Source: Brevibacillus_D fluminis_A (GTDB lineage: Bacteria > Bacillota > Bacilli > Brevibacillales > Brevibacillaceae). Taken from it: a DNA stretch of 64,000 nt. The notes under the pieces were generated by a model. That model had not been told where the DNA came from and searched no databases. It saw only the letters and a list, made by a program, of their open reading frames with translations. The DNA is taken from contig NZ_CM125436.1 of the NCBI RefSeq assembly GCF_052072235.1, forward strand, positions 3,714,001 to 3,778,000. The letters are read 5' to 3'. Shown one piece after another: positions 17,438 through 25,872 of this stretch. Position numbers and translations under genes: made by a program. Every line of letters starts with the position of its first letter. Position 1 is the stretch's first letter.

Positions 17438-17695
17438 CTATTTGCCATAGCCATCCATCATGTGATGATGGTGATGCATAAACATCATGGAAGAGGAATC
17501 ATAGGACTTGCTGCAGCCACATCCGCCATGGTGATGCCCGTGGTGATGGCCGCCATGATGGCATTTGTGGAAATCTGTGCAGTGCGTTTTGTAGTAAGGC
17601 ACCAATACTTTCTTATAGTGCTTTACCTTGCAGCATTTCTTGCAATGGCAACTCGTCTTGCAATGTGAACGTGAACGTCTGCATCCGCAACCCAT
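17438..17695 (-). CDS. His- and Cys-rich small protein, possible spore coat or metal-binding protein
   Basis: I do not recognise a named family. The 85-residue product from the ATG at 17695 (ribosome site AGGGGTGA) is very rich in His and Cys. The N-terminus is MGCGCRRSRSHCKTSCHCKK. The middle is basic and Tyr/Lys-rich, followed by HHGGHHHGHHHGGCGC and a terminal HHHHHMMDGYGK. Such composition is seen in spore coat proteins and in metal-sequestering peptides. There is no signal peptide or hydrophobic segment. It stands alone, with its own terminator. Confidence 0.75.
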   Translation of the reverse strand: MGCGCRRSRSHCKTSCHCKKCCKVKHYKKVLVPYYKTHCTDFHKCHHGGHHHGHHHGGCGCSKSYDSSSMMFMHHHHHMMDGYGK

Positions 17696-17799
17696 TGTAA
17701 GATCACCCCTTTTGTCTTGGTACATTTACAATGTATTACACAAGGGGGCGATGCGACTGGTACAAATGACCAAATGCCTTGAAAATCAGCATATGTCCC

Positions 17800-18690
17800 T
17801 TAGTCAAGCGCCCGCCGTGTCTGAAGGCGCTCGGCGAATACGACACCTGTCAGCACGAGACAGCCGCCGATCACCGTCTGCCACGTAAGCGTTTCTTTCA
17901 GGAAAAGAACCGAGGCGATGACACTGATGACCGGCATAAAGTTCAAATACACGCTGGCCTTGCTGGCCGACACCGATTCCACCGCCTTGTTCCACAGCCA
18001 ATAGGCCAGAATCGAGGAGCCAATGGTGAGGTACAGCAGCGACAGGATCGTTTTGGCCGGAAATGTCGGCCAGCCGAGCACCCCGATCTCCACCACGGCA
18101 AAAGGAAAGATCATCGCGGCGCCGATCAGCAACAGGAGTGCGGTAAACAATTCGCTGGGCAGCCGCTCCTCCCCCTTCGGCTTTTTCATCTGGACAATAT
18201 AGACCGCCCAGATGATGCAGCCTGCCAGCACCATCATGTCGCCAAACAGCGAGCTGTCATTCGATTTGTCCGATTGCAGGGCGATCAGCAATACCCCGGT
18301 CAAACCGATGAACAGGCCGGTCCACTGCTGCCAGACGATCCGTTCTTTGAGGTAAAAATAAGCAAACACCATCGTAAAGAGCGGCAATGTCGAGTCGATG
18401 ATGCTGACGTTGACCCCGCTTGTGAATGCGATGCCGGTATAACCGAATAAAAAGTAGCCTGCCACTCCGGTAAAGGACAGCGAGCAAAGGCGCAGCCACG
18501 GGATGGTCATGTCACCTTGCTCTTTCTTGGCCTTTTTCCAGGCGTACGGCACAAACAGAATGCTGGAGAGCGCCAGACGCATAAACGTCAGCGTCAGCGG
18601 CTCGACCGTCTCCAACGCCCATTTGGTCGGCGGGATGGTCGCTCCCCAGAGTATGACTGCCAAAAGCAGCATCGCATTTGTTCGACTCAC
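17800..18690 (-). CDS. EamA-family (DMT) transporter
   Basis: This drug/metabolite-superfamily permease is 296 residues with about ten hydrophobic helices in two EamA repeats (the first begins LLAVILWGATIPPTKWA, the second IIWAVYIVQM). The GTG start at 18690 follows GGAAGGGA. It begins 11 bases after a GntR-type regulator, so that regulator probably controls it. The substrate is unknown; family members export amino acids, nucleosides or drugs. Confidence 0.85.
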   Translation of the reverse strand: MSRTNAMLLLAVILWGATIPPTKWALETVEPLTLTFMRLALSSILFVPYAWKKAKKEQGDMTIPWLRLCSLSFTGVAGYFLFGYTGIAFTSGVNVSIIDSTLPLFTMVFAYFYLKERIVWQQWTGLFIGLTGVLLIALQSDKSNDSSLFGDMMVLAGCIIWAVYIVQMKKPKGEERLPSELFTALLLLIGAAMIFPFAVVEIGVLGWPTFPAKTILSLLYLTIGSSILAYWLWNKAVESVSASKASVYLNFMPVISVIASVLFLKETLTWQTVIGGCLVLTGVVFAERLQTRRALD

Positions 18691-18701
18691 GCTATCCCTT
18701 C

Positions 18702-19646
18702 CTAATGGGTCACGATTTTGCGAAGCTCATTGATTCCGTGGTGATCAGGCACTTCCCGAAACTCCTTCACTTTCGGCAGCGTCAATAGCTGCGGCCGCGT
18801 CATGTAGCCTGGCTTTGAGATGTAGACGACATCGCAGGAAGCGATCCGCTCGAACACATCCGAATGATTCACTTCAATCGCATTCAAATCAAGATGCGTG
18901 ATGCCCGCATTGACCAAATCGTTCATCATGCCCTCGACGCCGCGGGTCGTCGCACAAATCAGCCCCACTTTCGTCGAGCGCGGATAGGCGTCCAGCTGCG
19001 GAATGACCACGGTCGGATCGGGGATGAAGTCGAGGCTTACAACCGGAGGCGCCTCTCGCGGCAATGCCTGCTTGACGCGCAAATTCACCGACGGATGCGT
19101 CACGATCGCCTTGTATTGCTGCAAAAAGCGCGTGTCCTTTTCCAGGCGTTCCCAAAAATCCTGCAACGTCCAGCCCTCGACCATGGCGCTCGGCAAATGG
19201 TACTGGACCAACCGGCAGTATTCCGCCAACTCCAGCTCCGTGAAGCGGAGAAACAGGACAGGCAAATGCTTCAGCTCGTCGATCACGATGGACATCACCC
19301 GGGAAAATTCATCCATCGTGTAGCCCATCGCCTTCACCTTATGCACGGTCTCTTTTGCCAGCAGCGCCAACTGGGCCGGGTTGCGCATCATTGATGGATC
19401 ATTCACAATATTGCTAACAATCGTGCCCCGTCCCTGCCTGGAATCGACCAGTCCTTCCTGCTGAAGGCGCAGGTACACGCTGCGGACCGTGTTGTAGTTG
19501 ACATGAAGCTGCGCAGCCAGCTCACGCACGGTGGGAAGGTGCGCCAATGGCTCAAGATCGCCGCTGCGAATCAATGAGGCAATCTGTTGGTATAATTGCT
19601 CGTGGTACGAAAGATTTGAATCTTTTTGCAATTGTATGCGCAGCAT
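18702..19646 (-). CDS. GntR-family transcriptional regulator with a long C-terminal domain
   Basis: Residues 1-80 form a GntR winged helix (LPTVRELAAQLHVNYNTVRSV). The remaining 230 residues are not the usual FadR, HutC or MocR domain that I would recognise; they may bind a ligand. The start at 19646 is chosen because the sequence at an earlier ATG (19661) serves as its ribosome site (CGGAGG). It precedes the EamA transporter, and a 28-base palindrome just upstream is a likely self-regulatory operator. Confidence 0.82.
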   Translation of the reverse strand: MLRIQLQKDSNLSYHEQLYQQIASLIRSGDLEPLAHLPTVRELAAQLHVNYNTVRSVYLRLQQEGLVDSRQGRGTIVSNIVNDPSMMRNPAQLALLAKETVHKVKAMGYTMDEFSRVMSIVIDELKHLPVLFLRFTELELAEYCRLVQYHLPSAMVEGWTLQDFWERLEKDTRFLQQYKAIVTHPSVNLRVKQALPREAPPVVSLDFIPDPTVVIPQLDAYPRSTKVGLICATTRGVEGMMNDLVNAGITHLDLNAIEVNHSDVFERIASCDVVYISKPGYMTRPQLLTLPKVKEFREVPDHHGINELRKIVTH

Positions 19647-19666
19647 TTTTTTCCTCCGCATGATTT

Positions 19667-19694
19667 CATTGATATATCAATTAGTATATCAATG
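19667..19694. promoter_or_regulatory. Palindromic operator upstream of the GntR gene
   Basis: A perfect 10-base inverted repeat, CATTGATATA and TATATCAATG, is separated by 8 bases. It lies 20 bases before the GntR start, where a dimeric GntR protein would block its own promoter. Confidence 0.65.
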
Positions 19695-19780
19695 GATAAC
19701 ACCCTTTGTATAGGTGGGATGAACACTTCCGGATCGGAAATACTAACCTCGTAGCCAGCGTAGAAAGCGAGGTGGAGAGC

Positions 19781-19951
19781 ATGGGCGAACAAAGCCGTTT
19801 CAAAGAAGGAGACAAGTCCCCCAAAAATGGCGTCTACATGGAGATCGGAGAATCCGGCTCCGGTGTGCAGGACCCGATGATCATTGAATTGGAAAAAGGC
19901 CAGAAATTCCCGGCGACACGCAACAAAAACCGTGTCTGGACGCAAAAATAA
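19781..19951 (+). CDS. yjzC: YjzC-family small protein
   Basis: The 56-residue hydrophilic protein (from the ATG at 19781 after GAGGTGGAG) contains the YjzC pattern: Lys/Gly start, PKNGVYMEIGE, a central Val/Ile stretch and NKNRVWTQK at the end. The function of the family is unknown; members are common in Bacillales. It is followed closely by a strong hairpin terminator. Confidence 0.75.
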   Translation: MGEQSRFKEGDKSPKNGVYMEIGESGSGVQDPMIIELEKGQKFPATRNKNRVWTQK

Positions 19952-19959
19952 GCAGCAAA

Positions 19960-19991
19960 AAACGTCAGGGGTTGCTTGATCCCTGACGTTT
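19960..19991. terminator. Bidirectional terminator between convergent small genes
   Basis: AAACGTCAGGG pairs perfectly with CCCTGACGTTT around a 10-base loop, between yjzC and the convergent gene ending at 20005. Confidence 0.8.
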
Positions 19992-20004
19992 GCCATAAAG
20001 CCGA

Positions 20005-20241
20005 TCAGTCTTCGTCCTCTTCCTCATCATCAAAATCTTCTGGGCTCAAATACGTGATTTTCACGCCTTTGCTCATCAGATAAGCCAGCACGGCATGGTT
20101 GAGCGCTTCATCCGCAATCAGCCCGAGATGCTCGACCAATTCCAATTCTTCCAGTTCGCCGGTCTCCGCATCCTCCACCAGTTCAATCACTTCTGTCATC
20201 CGTTTTGCTTGTAATGCGTTCATGATTTCGTCTCTTGTCAT
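20005..20241 (-). CDS. Small acidic hypothetical protein
   Basis: The 78-residue protein has a good ribosome site (GAGGATTGT). It is predicted helical, with an acidic middle (ELEELELVEH) and an acidic tail (EDFDDEEEDED). The segment VLAYLMSKGVKITYLSPEDF is the only more ordered part. There is no membrane segment or cysteine. I do not recognise the family. Confidence 0.7.
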   Translation of the reverse strand: MTRDEIMNALQAKRMTEVIELVEDAETGELEELELVEHLGLIADEALNHAVLAYLMSKGVKITYLSPEDFDDEEEDED

Positions 20242-20324
20242 ACAATCCTCAACTCTCTGTTAGGTTCTCTCTCTTATTTCACTACAGACTGCACTCAATT
20301 GCAAGGTTTGCCGCACCTCAACCA

Positions 20325-21050
20325 TTACGGGAGCAGCTTGCCGGAAAGGTAATACAGCCAGCCGCTGCTTTTCGCCTTGATGAAAAGCGCCCCTTTGTAG
20401 ATCCCGATCCGATAGTCGTCTCCCCCTTCGCCTTGCAGCAGCAAGAGCGGTTCCTCCATGCTGTCGGTCCGCGTCCACGCGCCTGTGATCGTTGTGTTGT
20501 CACGCGCGCTGATCCATTCATAGGTGCCGTCGGCATGAATGTCCAACGAGCCCTGCAGCGTATCCGCGCCTTGGTAAACGGTGCTTTGGCCGGAGTTCGG
20601 ATGCGTTTCCCAGGCGATGCCAGGCAGGAACAGCTGCCACTTGTGAAAAAGTCCATCCGTTGTCGCCGCATCCGCCTTTTGCTGCGCATCCTGGCCTTGG
20701 GGGGTTACACCGATTTTCAAGCCATCCGTTAAATAGCTGGCCGGAATCATCAGTGCGCCATTTTCATATTTTGCAAAGACGCCTGACCGCACTTGCTTCC
20801 CGTTTATATAGAGAACCGGTTGGTTTACCTGGAAATAAACCGAGTTGTTTCCGCTCATCATGAGGAACATTTGTGAGTTATAATGATAAAAGAGGTCCAC
20901 GCCATACTGCTGCATGACCGTTTGGGCAGGGACATACACCTCTGTGCCAGCGGCAGCTGCTGCTCCATTCGGCTTGCCTGAAGCGTCGGCGTAAGCGACC
21001 GATGAGAGCGAGCATGCCAGCAAGCCTGTGAGCAACCATTTCTTCATCAT
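20325..21050 (-). CDS. Secreted protein with a copper amine oxidase N-terminal-like (stalk) domain
   Basis: The 241-residue protein begins with a signal peptide (MMKKWLLTGLLACSLSSVAYA, cleaved after AYA). The following VNQPVLYINGKQV and NGALMIPASYLTDGLKIGV match the small repeat found in copper amine oxidase N-terminal-like stalk domains of Paenibacillaceae exported proteins. The C-terminal half (about 140-241) looks like a beta-rich domain of unknown role. The start at 21050 follows GGAGGG. It is probably an envelope or secreted protein. Confidence 0.65.
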   Translation of the reverse strand: MMKKWLLTGLLACSLSSVAYADASGKPNGAAAAAGTEVYVPAQTVMQQYGVDLFYHYNSQMFLMMSGNNSVYFQVNQPVLYINGKQVRSGVFAKYENGALMIPASYLTDGLKIGVTPQGQDAQQKADAATTDGLFHKWQLFLPGIAWETHPNSGQSTVYQGADTLQGSLDIHADGTYEWISARDNTTITGAWTRTDSMEEPLLLLQGEGGDDYRIGIYKGALFIKAKSSGWLYYLSGKLLP

Positions 21051-21220
21051 GACGAATCCCTCCATTCCCCGCTTTGCTAAAGTCTATGCGGGACTGGCGT
21101 TCGTCTTGATCAAAACCTGTGCCTGCCACAACAATTGTTCCGGGTTCCGGCTTGCCAAGCGCCGCCAGCGCAAGTATGCCAGGAAGATTCCGATCAGGCG
21201 CCAGAAAAGGAGATCATGCG

Positions 21221-21760
21221 ATGTATCCCACCGCTTATGTCGACTATTTGATTCATTTTCACACCGACCGAGATTATTTTGAATGCCATGAGATTTTGGA
21301 AGAGTATTGGAAGAGCTTGCCGGACCGCGGCAAACATAGCACATGGGTAGGATTGATTCAGATCGCCGTCTCGCTGTATCACCAGCGGCGCAACAATTTC
21401 AGCGGCGCACGGAAAATGCTCGCTTCCGCTTGCGAGATTTTGCAGGCGAATCCAGACGCGCTGCAGCGATTGGGGCTTGCGCCTGATGAGCTGTTCAAGC
21501 GATTGGAAGAGCGGATCGCTGCACTGGACAGCCAGCAGGCCTATTCCAGCATCGACCTGCCGATTGCCGATCCGGCGCTTTTGGCGCACTGTCAAAAGCT
21601 ATGCGCAGAGCGCGGCATGGTGTTTGGCAGTCCAAGCGATCTGGGCAACGCGTACATTTGCAACAAACATACCGTTCGCGATCGCCGGGATGTCATAGAG
21701 AAACGGAATGAAGAATTGGCGAGAAAAACGGCCGAGCGGCTCAAAAAATCCACCAGCTGA
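21221..21760 (+). CDS. DUF309-family protein
   Basis: The 179-residue protein starts at an ATG behind AAAAGGAGA. The DUF309 motif is clear near the start: HTDRDYFECHEILEEYWKS followed by WVGLIQIAVSLYHQRRNNFSGA. The family is helical, with conserved His, Glu and Trp residues, and is of unknown function. Here it has a C-terminal extension of about 80 residues. Its last 20 bases overlap the convergent protease gene. Confidence 0.85.
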   Translation: MYPTAYVDYLIHFHTDRDYFECHEILEEYWKSLPDRGKHSTWVGLIQIAVSLYHQRRNNFSGARKMLASACEILQANPDALQRLGLAPDELFKRLEERIAALDSQQAYSSIDLPIADPALLAHCQKLCAERGMVFGSPSDLGNAYICNKHTVRDRRDVIEKRNEELARKTAERLKKSTS

Positions 21761-22427
21761 GCGCCAGCATAATGCCGAAATCGGCCAGCAGATGGCTGAT
21801 CCAGACGGCGTAGATCGGGGGATGGCGCCGCTTCATATACGCCCACATCATCCCTACGCAAAAGACCGCCCCGGTGATTACTGCCCCCCATTTCCAGCCA
21901 AACAGCACCGTGCCGATGACCACATGATAGAGCGCATAAAAAAAACTGCTCACCAGCATGGCGGTCATCGGCGCTACCACCCGTTCCAGACGCTCCAACA
22001 AAAAACCGCGCCACATCAATTCCTCCAGCAAGGAATTCACGAACACGATATAGGCAAAAAAAAGGCCCAGCCAATCAGCGGACAGCCCCCAGCGCGTCAA
22101 GATGGGGCGAATGTGCTCCTTGTCCGGCACCACTTGCAGGAGCAGATAAAGCCCCGACAAGGCAGCGAGACACAGTGCCGTCCCTGTCGCAATCCCGATA
22201 AAAACCCCTTCCGTCCTGGTAAACCAGATCGCAAATGCCTCGCTCCACCGCGCGCGCAATCTGCCTTCCCCAATCCCGTGCACGATCGGAATCATGCAGC
22301 AGACCAAGAAATGAAAGAGAATAAACGTGGCCAGCAGACTTTGCAGCCAGACAAGCCCGATCCAAACGGCGCTTGTGCCGAGTATCCCGTAAAGTATGGC
22401 AAGACGAAGCAAGTGCGTACGGTGCAA
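21741..22427 (-). CDS. CPBP-family intramembrane metalloprotease
   Basis: The 228-residue polytopic membrane protein has the CPBP/Abi signatures: EELMWRGFLLERL (EExxxR), then FFYALYHVV with the second-motif histidine, and SHLLADFG near the end. Such proteases process prenylated proteins in eukaryotes and handle bacteriocin self-immunity or unknown substrates in bacteria. The start is TTG after GAGGTGGG. It overlaps DUF309 tail to tail. Confidence 0.85.
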   Translation of the reverse strand: MHRTHLLRLAILYGILGTSAVWIGLVWLQSLLATFILFHFLVCCMIPIVHGIGEGRLRARWSEAFAIWFTRTEGVFIGIATGTALCLAALSGLYLLLQVVPDKEHIRPILTRWGLSADWLGLFFAYIVFVNSLLEELMWRGFLLERLERVVAPMTAMLVSSFFYALYHVVIGTVLFGWKWGAVITGAVFCVGMMWAYMKRRHPPIYAVWISHLLADFGIMLALSWWIF

Positions 22428-22471
22428 CTCTCAGCCCACCTCACACAGAGCGTAGTGACATGATCGGTTTA

Positions 22472-22500
22472 TTGTTTGCAGCTGGTGCTTATGTTATACT
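22472..22500 (+). promoter_or_regulatory. Extended -10 promoter of the MFS gene
   Basis: TTGTTT, a 17-base spacer and TATACT, preceded by the extended TGn, lie about 44 bases before the MFS start. Confidence 0.6.
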
Positions 22501-22543
22501 GTGCCAATAAAAAATTTTTGATTATTTGGGAGAATCGACCAAG

Positions 22544-23764
22544 ATGAACTTGTTACGCAATCGCACCTTTCTCTTGCTGATGATCGGCGAAAGCATTGCA
22601 GGAGCAGGACTATGGATTTTCATTATTGGCAATCTTCAGTTCATGCAGCATATCGTCCCTTCCGACACGGTGAAGGGGCTCATCTTGATGGCGGGGCTGA
22701 TGGCAGGCGTGCTGCTCTCGCCGAAGGCCGGTACCTTGATCGACCGCAGCGACAAGAAAAAAATCTTGTTCGCCTCCAGTGTTGTCCGCTGCGCCAGCCC
22801 GCTCTTGATGATCCCCGCGATCGAGCACCAGTCGATCTTCATCATGATCTGCGCGCTCGTGATTCAGCAAGCATCCAATGCGTTTTACTTGCCAGCTGTC
22901 CAATCATCGCTGCCAGCCATTCTCGGCCCGGCTGAGCTATTGCGCGGCAACAGTGTATACCTGAACGTGACGACGCTCTCGCGCATTGGCGGAACGGCGC
23001 TCGGCGGCGTGCTGGTCGCTTCGCTCGCCCTCGACCAGCTGTATTGGTTCACGTTCGCCTCCAATGTCTTTCTTGCGGTCGCCACGCTGTGGATGACGAT
23101 TCCTAGGCAAACGGAAGCAAAAGCACGCTCGTACCAAGCGATGCGCTTTTCCGAGGTGTTTTCCTTAATCAAGCGCGAGCCTGCTGTCATAATCGGGCTT
23201 GGCAACACGTACATTATTACCTTGCTGCTCGGCGGCTTCAATCTGCTCGTGCTCAAATACAGCGAGATTCAGCATGCGCCCGAGCTGATGGGATGGATTT
23301 ACACCGTGGAAGGAACCAGCATCCTGATCGCCGGACTCGTCAGCAAGCAGCTGATCGGCAACCGCAACCTGGTCACCTTTTCCTCGATGCTGTTGTTTGT
23401 GTTTGCGCTTTCCCAGTTTTTGCTCTCTTTCGCTGCAAGCCGCTGGTTCGTGCTTGCCGGATTCGCCTTGTTCGGGCTCACGGTGGCATTCTTTTTCCCT
23501 TCTGTGACGACGATTTTCCAGAAGCGTCTGCCTGGCGATACACACGGTCGGTTTTTCGCCGTAAAAGGGATGATCGAACGCGTGCTGATTCAGGTTTCCG
23601 TCGTTTTTACAGGCGCTTGCCTCGATTTGATCGGACTGAACGGCTTCATGTGGGTGATGTGCGGCGCCACCTTCTTCATGGGGGTTTTCTCGCTCGTCTA
23701 TGGCAAGCGGCATCCGGTGGACGTCCGTCAGCATCAGTTATCCGAGCATGAGCGATCCGCCTAA
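22544..23764 (+). CDS. MFS transporter
   Basis: The 406-residue permease has about twelve hydrophobic helices. The loop after helix 2 carries a version of the MFS motif (GTLIDRSDKKKI). The ATG at 22544 is preferred over a TTG six codons earlier. It resembles the MFS_3 (EntS/MdfA-like) exporters often found beside siderophore or drug genes, but no neighbour identifies a substrate. It has its own promoter. Confidence 0.8.
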   Translation: MNLLRNRTFLLLMIGESIAGAGLWIFIIGNLQFMQHIVPSDTVKGLILMAGLMAGVLLSPKAGTLIDRSDKKKILFASSVVRCASPLLMIPAIEHQSIFIMICALVIQQASNAFYLPAVQSSLPAILGPAELLRGNSVYLNVTTLSRIGGTALGGVLVASLALDQLYWFTFASNVFLAVATLWMTIPRQTEAKARSYQAMRFSEVFSLIKREPAVIIGLGNTYIITLLLGGFNLLVLKYSEIQHAPELMGWIYTVEGTSILIAGLVSKQLIGNRNLVTFSSMLLFVFALSQFLLSFAASRWFVLAGFALFGLTVAFFFPSVTTIFQKRLPGDTHGRFFAVKGMIERVLIQVSVVFTGACLDLIGLNGFMWVMCGATFFMGVFSLVYGKRHPVDVRQHQLSEHERSA

Positions 23765-23792
23765 ATCCTCCATGCTTCACAAATGAATCCTG

Positions 23793-23820
23793 TTGCGCTT
23801 TTTTTGAAAAAGAGTACACT
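23793..23820 (+). promoter_or_regulatory. Possible promoter of the CcdC homologue
   Basis: TTGCGC and TACACT with 16-base spacing lie about 55 bases before the gene; the match is moderate. Confidence 0.35.
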
Positions 23821-23876
23821 AGAAACGTGAGCTTTTCTACCGAAATTCGCAATCAGGATTGAAAGGAGCAGATCGG

Positions 23877-24353
23877 ATGCATCCTACGTTACAAACCATA
23901 TCGATGATCGTGGCGCTTTTGATGGCGACCTCGATGATTTTCATTCGCATGCGCGCGGCGAGAAAGCCGATTTCCTTTCGAAAAATCATAGCTCCACCGT
24001 TTTTCATGTCGACCGGATTTTTGATGTTTGTGCTGCCGGATACGACCACGTCGCTCAGCTATGATCTGATCGCCTTTTGCGTCGGCGTACTCTTCTCCAT
24101 CCCGCTGATTCTCACATCCCGCTTTGAAATGGTCGGCAACGATGTGTACTTGAAGCGATCCAAGGCGTTTTTCTTCATTTTGGTCGGTCTCTTGATCGTT
24201 CGTATCACCTTGCGCGAGGAAATCGAGCCGATCTTTTCCGCCATGCAGACTGCAGGTTTGTTCTTTATTCTCGCATTCGGCATGATCGTGCCATGGCGCG
24301 TAGCGATGGCCGTGATGTACCGAAATTTGATAAAAAAACAGGCGAGCTTTTGA
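23877..24353 (+). CDS. CcdC-like membrane protein
   Basis: The 158-residue protein has four to five hydrophobic helices. The pattern RKPISFRKIIAPPFFMSTGFLMF resembles CcdC (YneJ), a small membrane protein linked to cytochrome c maturation in Bacillus. The ATG at 23877 has AAAGGAG upstream. The usual partners ccdA and ccdB are not nearby, so a direct role in cytochrome c biogenesis is uncertain. Confidence 0.7.
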   Translation: MHPTLQTISMIVALLMATSMIFIRMRAARKPISFRKIIAPPFFMSTGFLMFVLPDTTTSLSYDLIAFCVGVLFSIPLILTSRFEMVGNDVYLKRSKAFFFILVGLLIVRITLREEIEPIFSAMQTAGLFFILAFGMIVPWRVAMAVMYRNLIKKQASF

Positions 24354-24369
24354 GCCTGCTTACGTGAAG

Positions 24370-24402
24370 CACCGCCCGGAACCATTCCGGCGGTGTTTTT
24401 TT
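24370..24402 (+). terminator. Terminator after the CcdC-like gene
   Basis: CACCGCC with GGAA pairs with TTCCGGCGGTG, followed by seven T, 17 bases after the stop. Confidence 0.8.
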
Positions 24403-24410
24403 GTGTCATC

Positions 24411-24437
24411 AAAAAAGAGCCACCCTGGGGGTGACTC
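24411..24437 (-). terminator. Terminator of the pyr operon
   Basis: On the minus strand GAGTCACCC pairs with GGGTGGCTC and is followed by six T, 30 bases after pyrE. Confidence 0.8.
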
Positions 24438-24466
24438 TTGATCGTTCGTTGTGTTGTCTAGCCGAA

Positions 24467-25108
24467 TTAGGCAAAAAACGTCCGTGGCGATTTGCGCCAT
24501 TCTGCCAGCACATTCTCCTGCTCGGGCGTGATGATGCCTTGCTCTTTTGCGACAGCGAGCAGCTCGGTGTAGTTGGACAGCGTTGTAAACGGCACGCCTG
24601 CTTCGTTGAAAAGCGCTTCGGCATCCGGGAACTGATAGGAGAAGATCGCAACCACGCCGAGCACGTCCGCCCCTTCCGCCTGCACTGCTTGCGCCGCTTT
24701 CAGCGAGCTGCCGCCGGTCGAAATCAAATCCTCGATGACAACCACTTTTTGTCCTTTGGCAAGACTGCCTTCGATCTGGTTTTGACGGCCGTGGCCTTTC
24801 GCCTTGTCGCGCACGTAAATCATCGGCAGCCCCATCTTGTCCGCGATCCACGCCGCATGCGGAATACCTGCCGTTGCCGTTCCCGCGATCACTTCCGCAT
24901 CGGGAAAACGCTCGCGGATCGTTTGCACGAAAGCATCGGCGATTTTGGTGCGAATCGCGGGATGAGACATCGTGATGCGGTTATCGCAATAGATCGGCGA
25001 TTTGATCCCGGACGTCCAGGTGAACGGCTCCTCCGGGCGCAGATGCACCGCTCCGATGGTTAGCAGGTGGGACGCCACCTCTTTCGCAATCGACGCAATT
25101 TGACTCAT
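24467..25108 (-). CDS. pyrE: Orotate phosphoribosyltransferase
   Basis: PyrE converts orotate and PRPP to orotidine 5'-phosphate. The 213-residue protein has the PRPP-binding signature VVVIEDLISTGGSSLKA near 120-136 and the catalytic loop region around KAKGHGRQNQ. It is the last gene of the pyrimidine operon, 19 bases after pyrF, and is followed by a terminator. Confidence 0.95.
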   Translation of the reverse strand: MSQIASIAKEVASHLLTIGAVHLRPEEPFTWTSGIKSPIYCDNRITMSHPAIRTKIADAFVQTIRERFPDAEVIAGTATAGIPHAAWIADKMGLPMIYVRDKAKGHGRQNQIEGSLAKGQKVVVIEDLISTGGSSLKAAQAVQAEGADVLGVVAIFSYQFPDAEALFNEAGVPFTTLSNYTELLAVAKEQGIITPEQENVLAEWRKSPRTFFA

Positions 25109-25127
25109 GATTGTATCCTCCCTTTTT

Positions 25128-25853
25128 CTATCTCGATGCTTTCAGCGAATCGATCATGTCGTTCCAGGCTGCATGCGGATCGGCTGCGCCGGTAATCGCC
25201 CGGCCGATCACGATGTAGTCGCTCTTTAAAGTCAGGAGCGCTTCTTCCGGCGTTGTCACCCGGGTCTGGTCGCCTTTCGCCGCGCCAGCCGGACGGATGC
25301 CCGGTGTCACGGTGACGAAGCTTGTGCCGCACGTCTTTTTGATCAGCGGGACTTCCAGCGGGGAAGCCACAACCCCATCGAGACCTGCCTCTTTCGTAAA
25401 CGCTGCGTAGCCTGCGACGGTGTCTTCCAGCTTGCCTGGAATGAGGAGCTGGCTGTTCATTACATCCTCGCTGGTGGAGGTCAGCATGGTGACACCGATC
25501 AGGAGCGGGCGCGGGGAGCCTGCCGGCGTCCCCTGTTCCACTCCTTCGCGGGCGGCTGCCATCATTTTCACGCCGCCTGCCGCATGCACGTTCATCATAT
25601 CGGCACCGAGGCGCGCCAGACTGCGCATCGCGCCTTGGGCCGTATTGGGGATGTCGTGGATTTTCAGGTCGACGAACACCTTGAAGCCGCGTTCTTTCAA
25701 TGTGGAGACGATCGCAGGGCCTGCTGCGTAAAACAGCTCCATGCCGACCTTGACATACTTCACATCGCCCGTAAGCCGGTCCAGGCAGGCATACGCTTCT
25801 TCAGGCGAGCCGAAATCGAGCGCCAGAATGATCCGTTCGCGAAAATCTGTCAT
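25128..25853 (-). CDS. pyrF: Orotidine 5'-phosphate decarboxylase
   Basis: PyrF decarboxylates OMP to UMP, the last step of the de novo pathway. The 241-residue protein carries the catalytic Asp-Lys-Asp array in VDLKIHDIPNT and the phosphate-binding segment TPGIRPAGAAKGDQTRV. It starts 19 bases after the carB stop. pyrK and pyrD, which stand between carB and pyrF in B. subtilis, are absent here. Confidence 0.95.
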   Translation of the reverse strand: MTDFRERIILALDFGSPEEAYACLDRLTGDVKYVKVGMELFYAAGPAIVSTLKERGFKVFVDLKIHDIPNTAQGAMRSLARLGADMMNVHAAGGVKMMAAAREGVEQGTPAGSPRPLLIGVTMLTSTSEDVMNSQLLIPGKLEDTVAGYAAFTKEAGLDGVVASPLEVPLIKKTCGTSFVTVTPGIRPAGAAKGDQTRVTTPEEALLTLKSDYIVIGRAITGAADPHAAWNDMIDSLKASR

Positions 25854-25872
25854 GCTTTTCGTGTCCTCCCTC

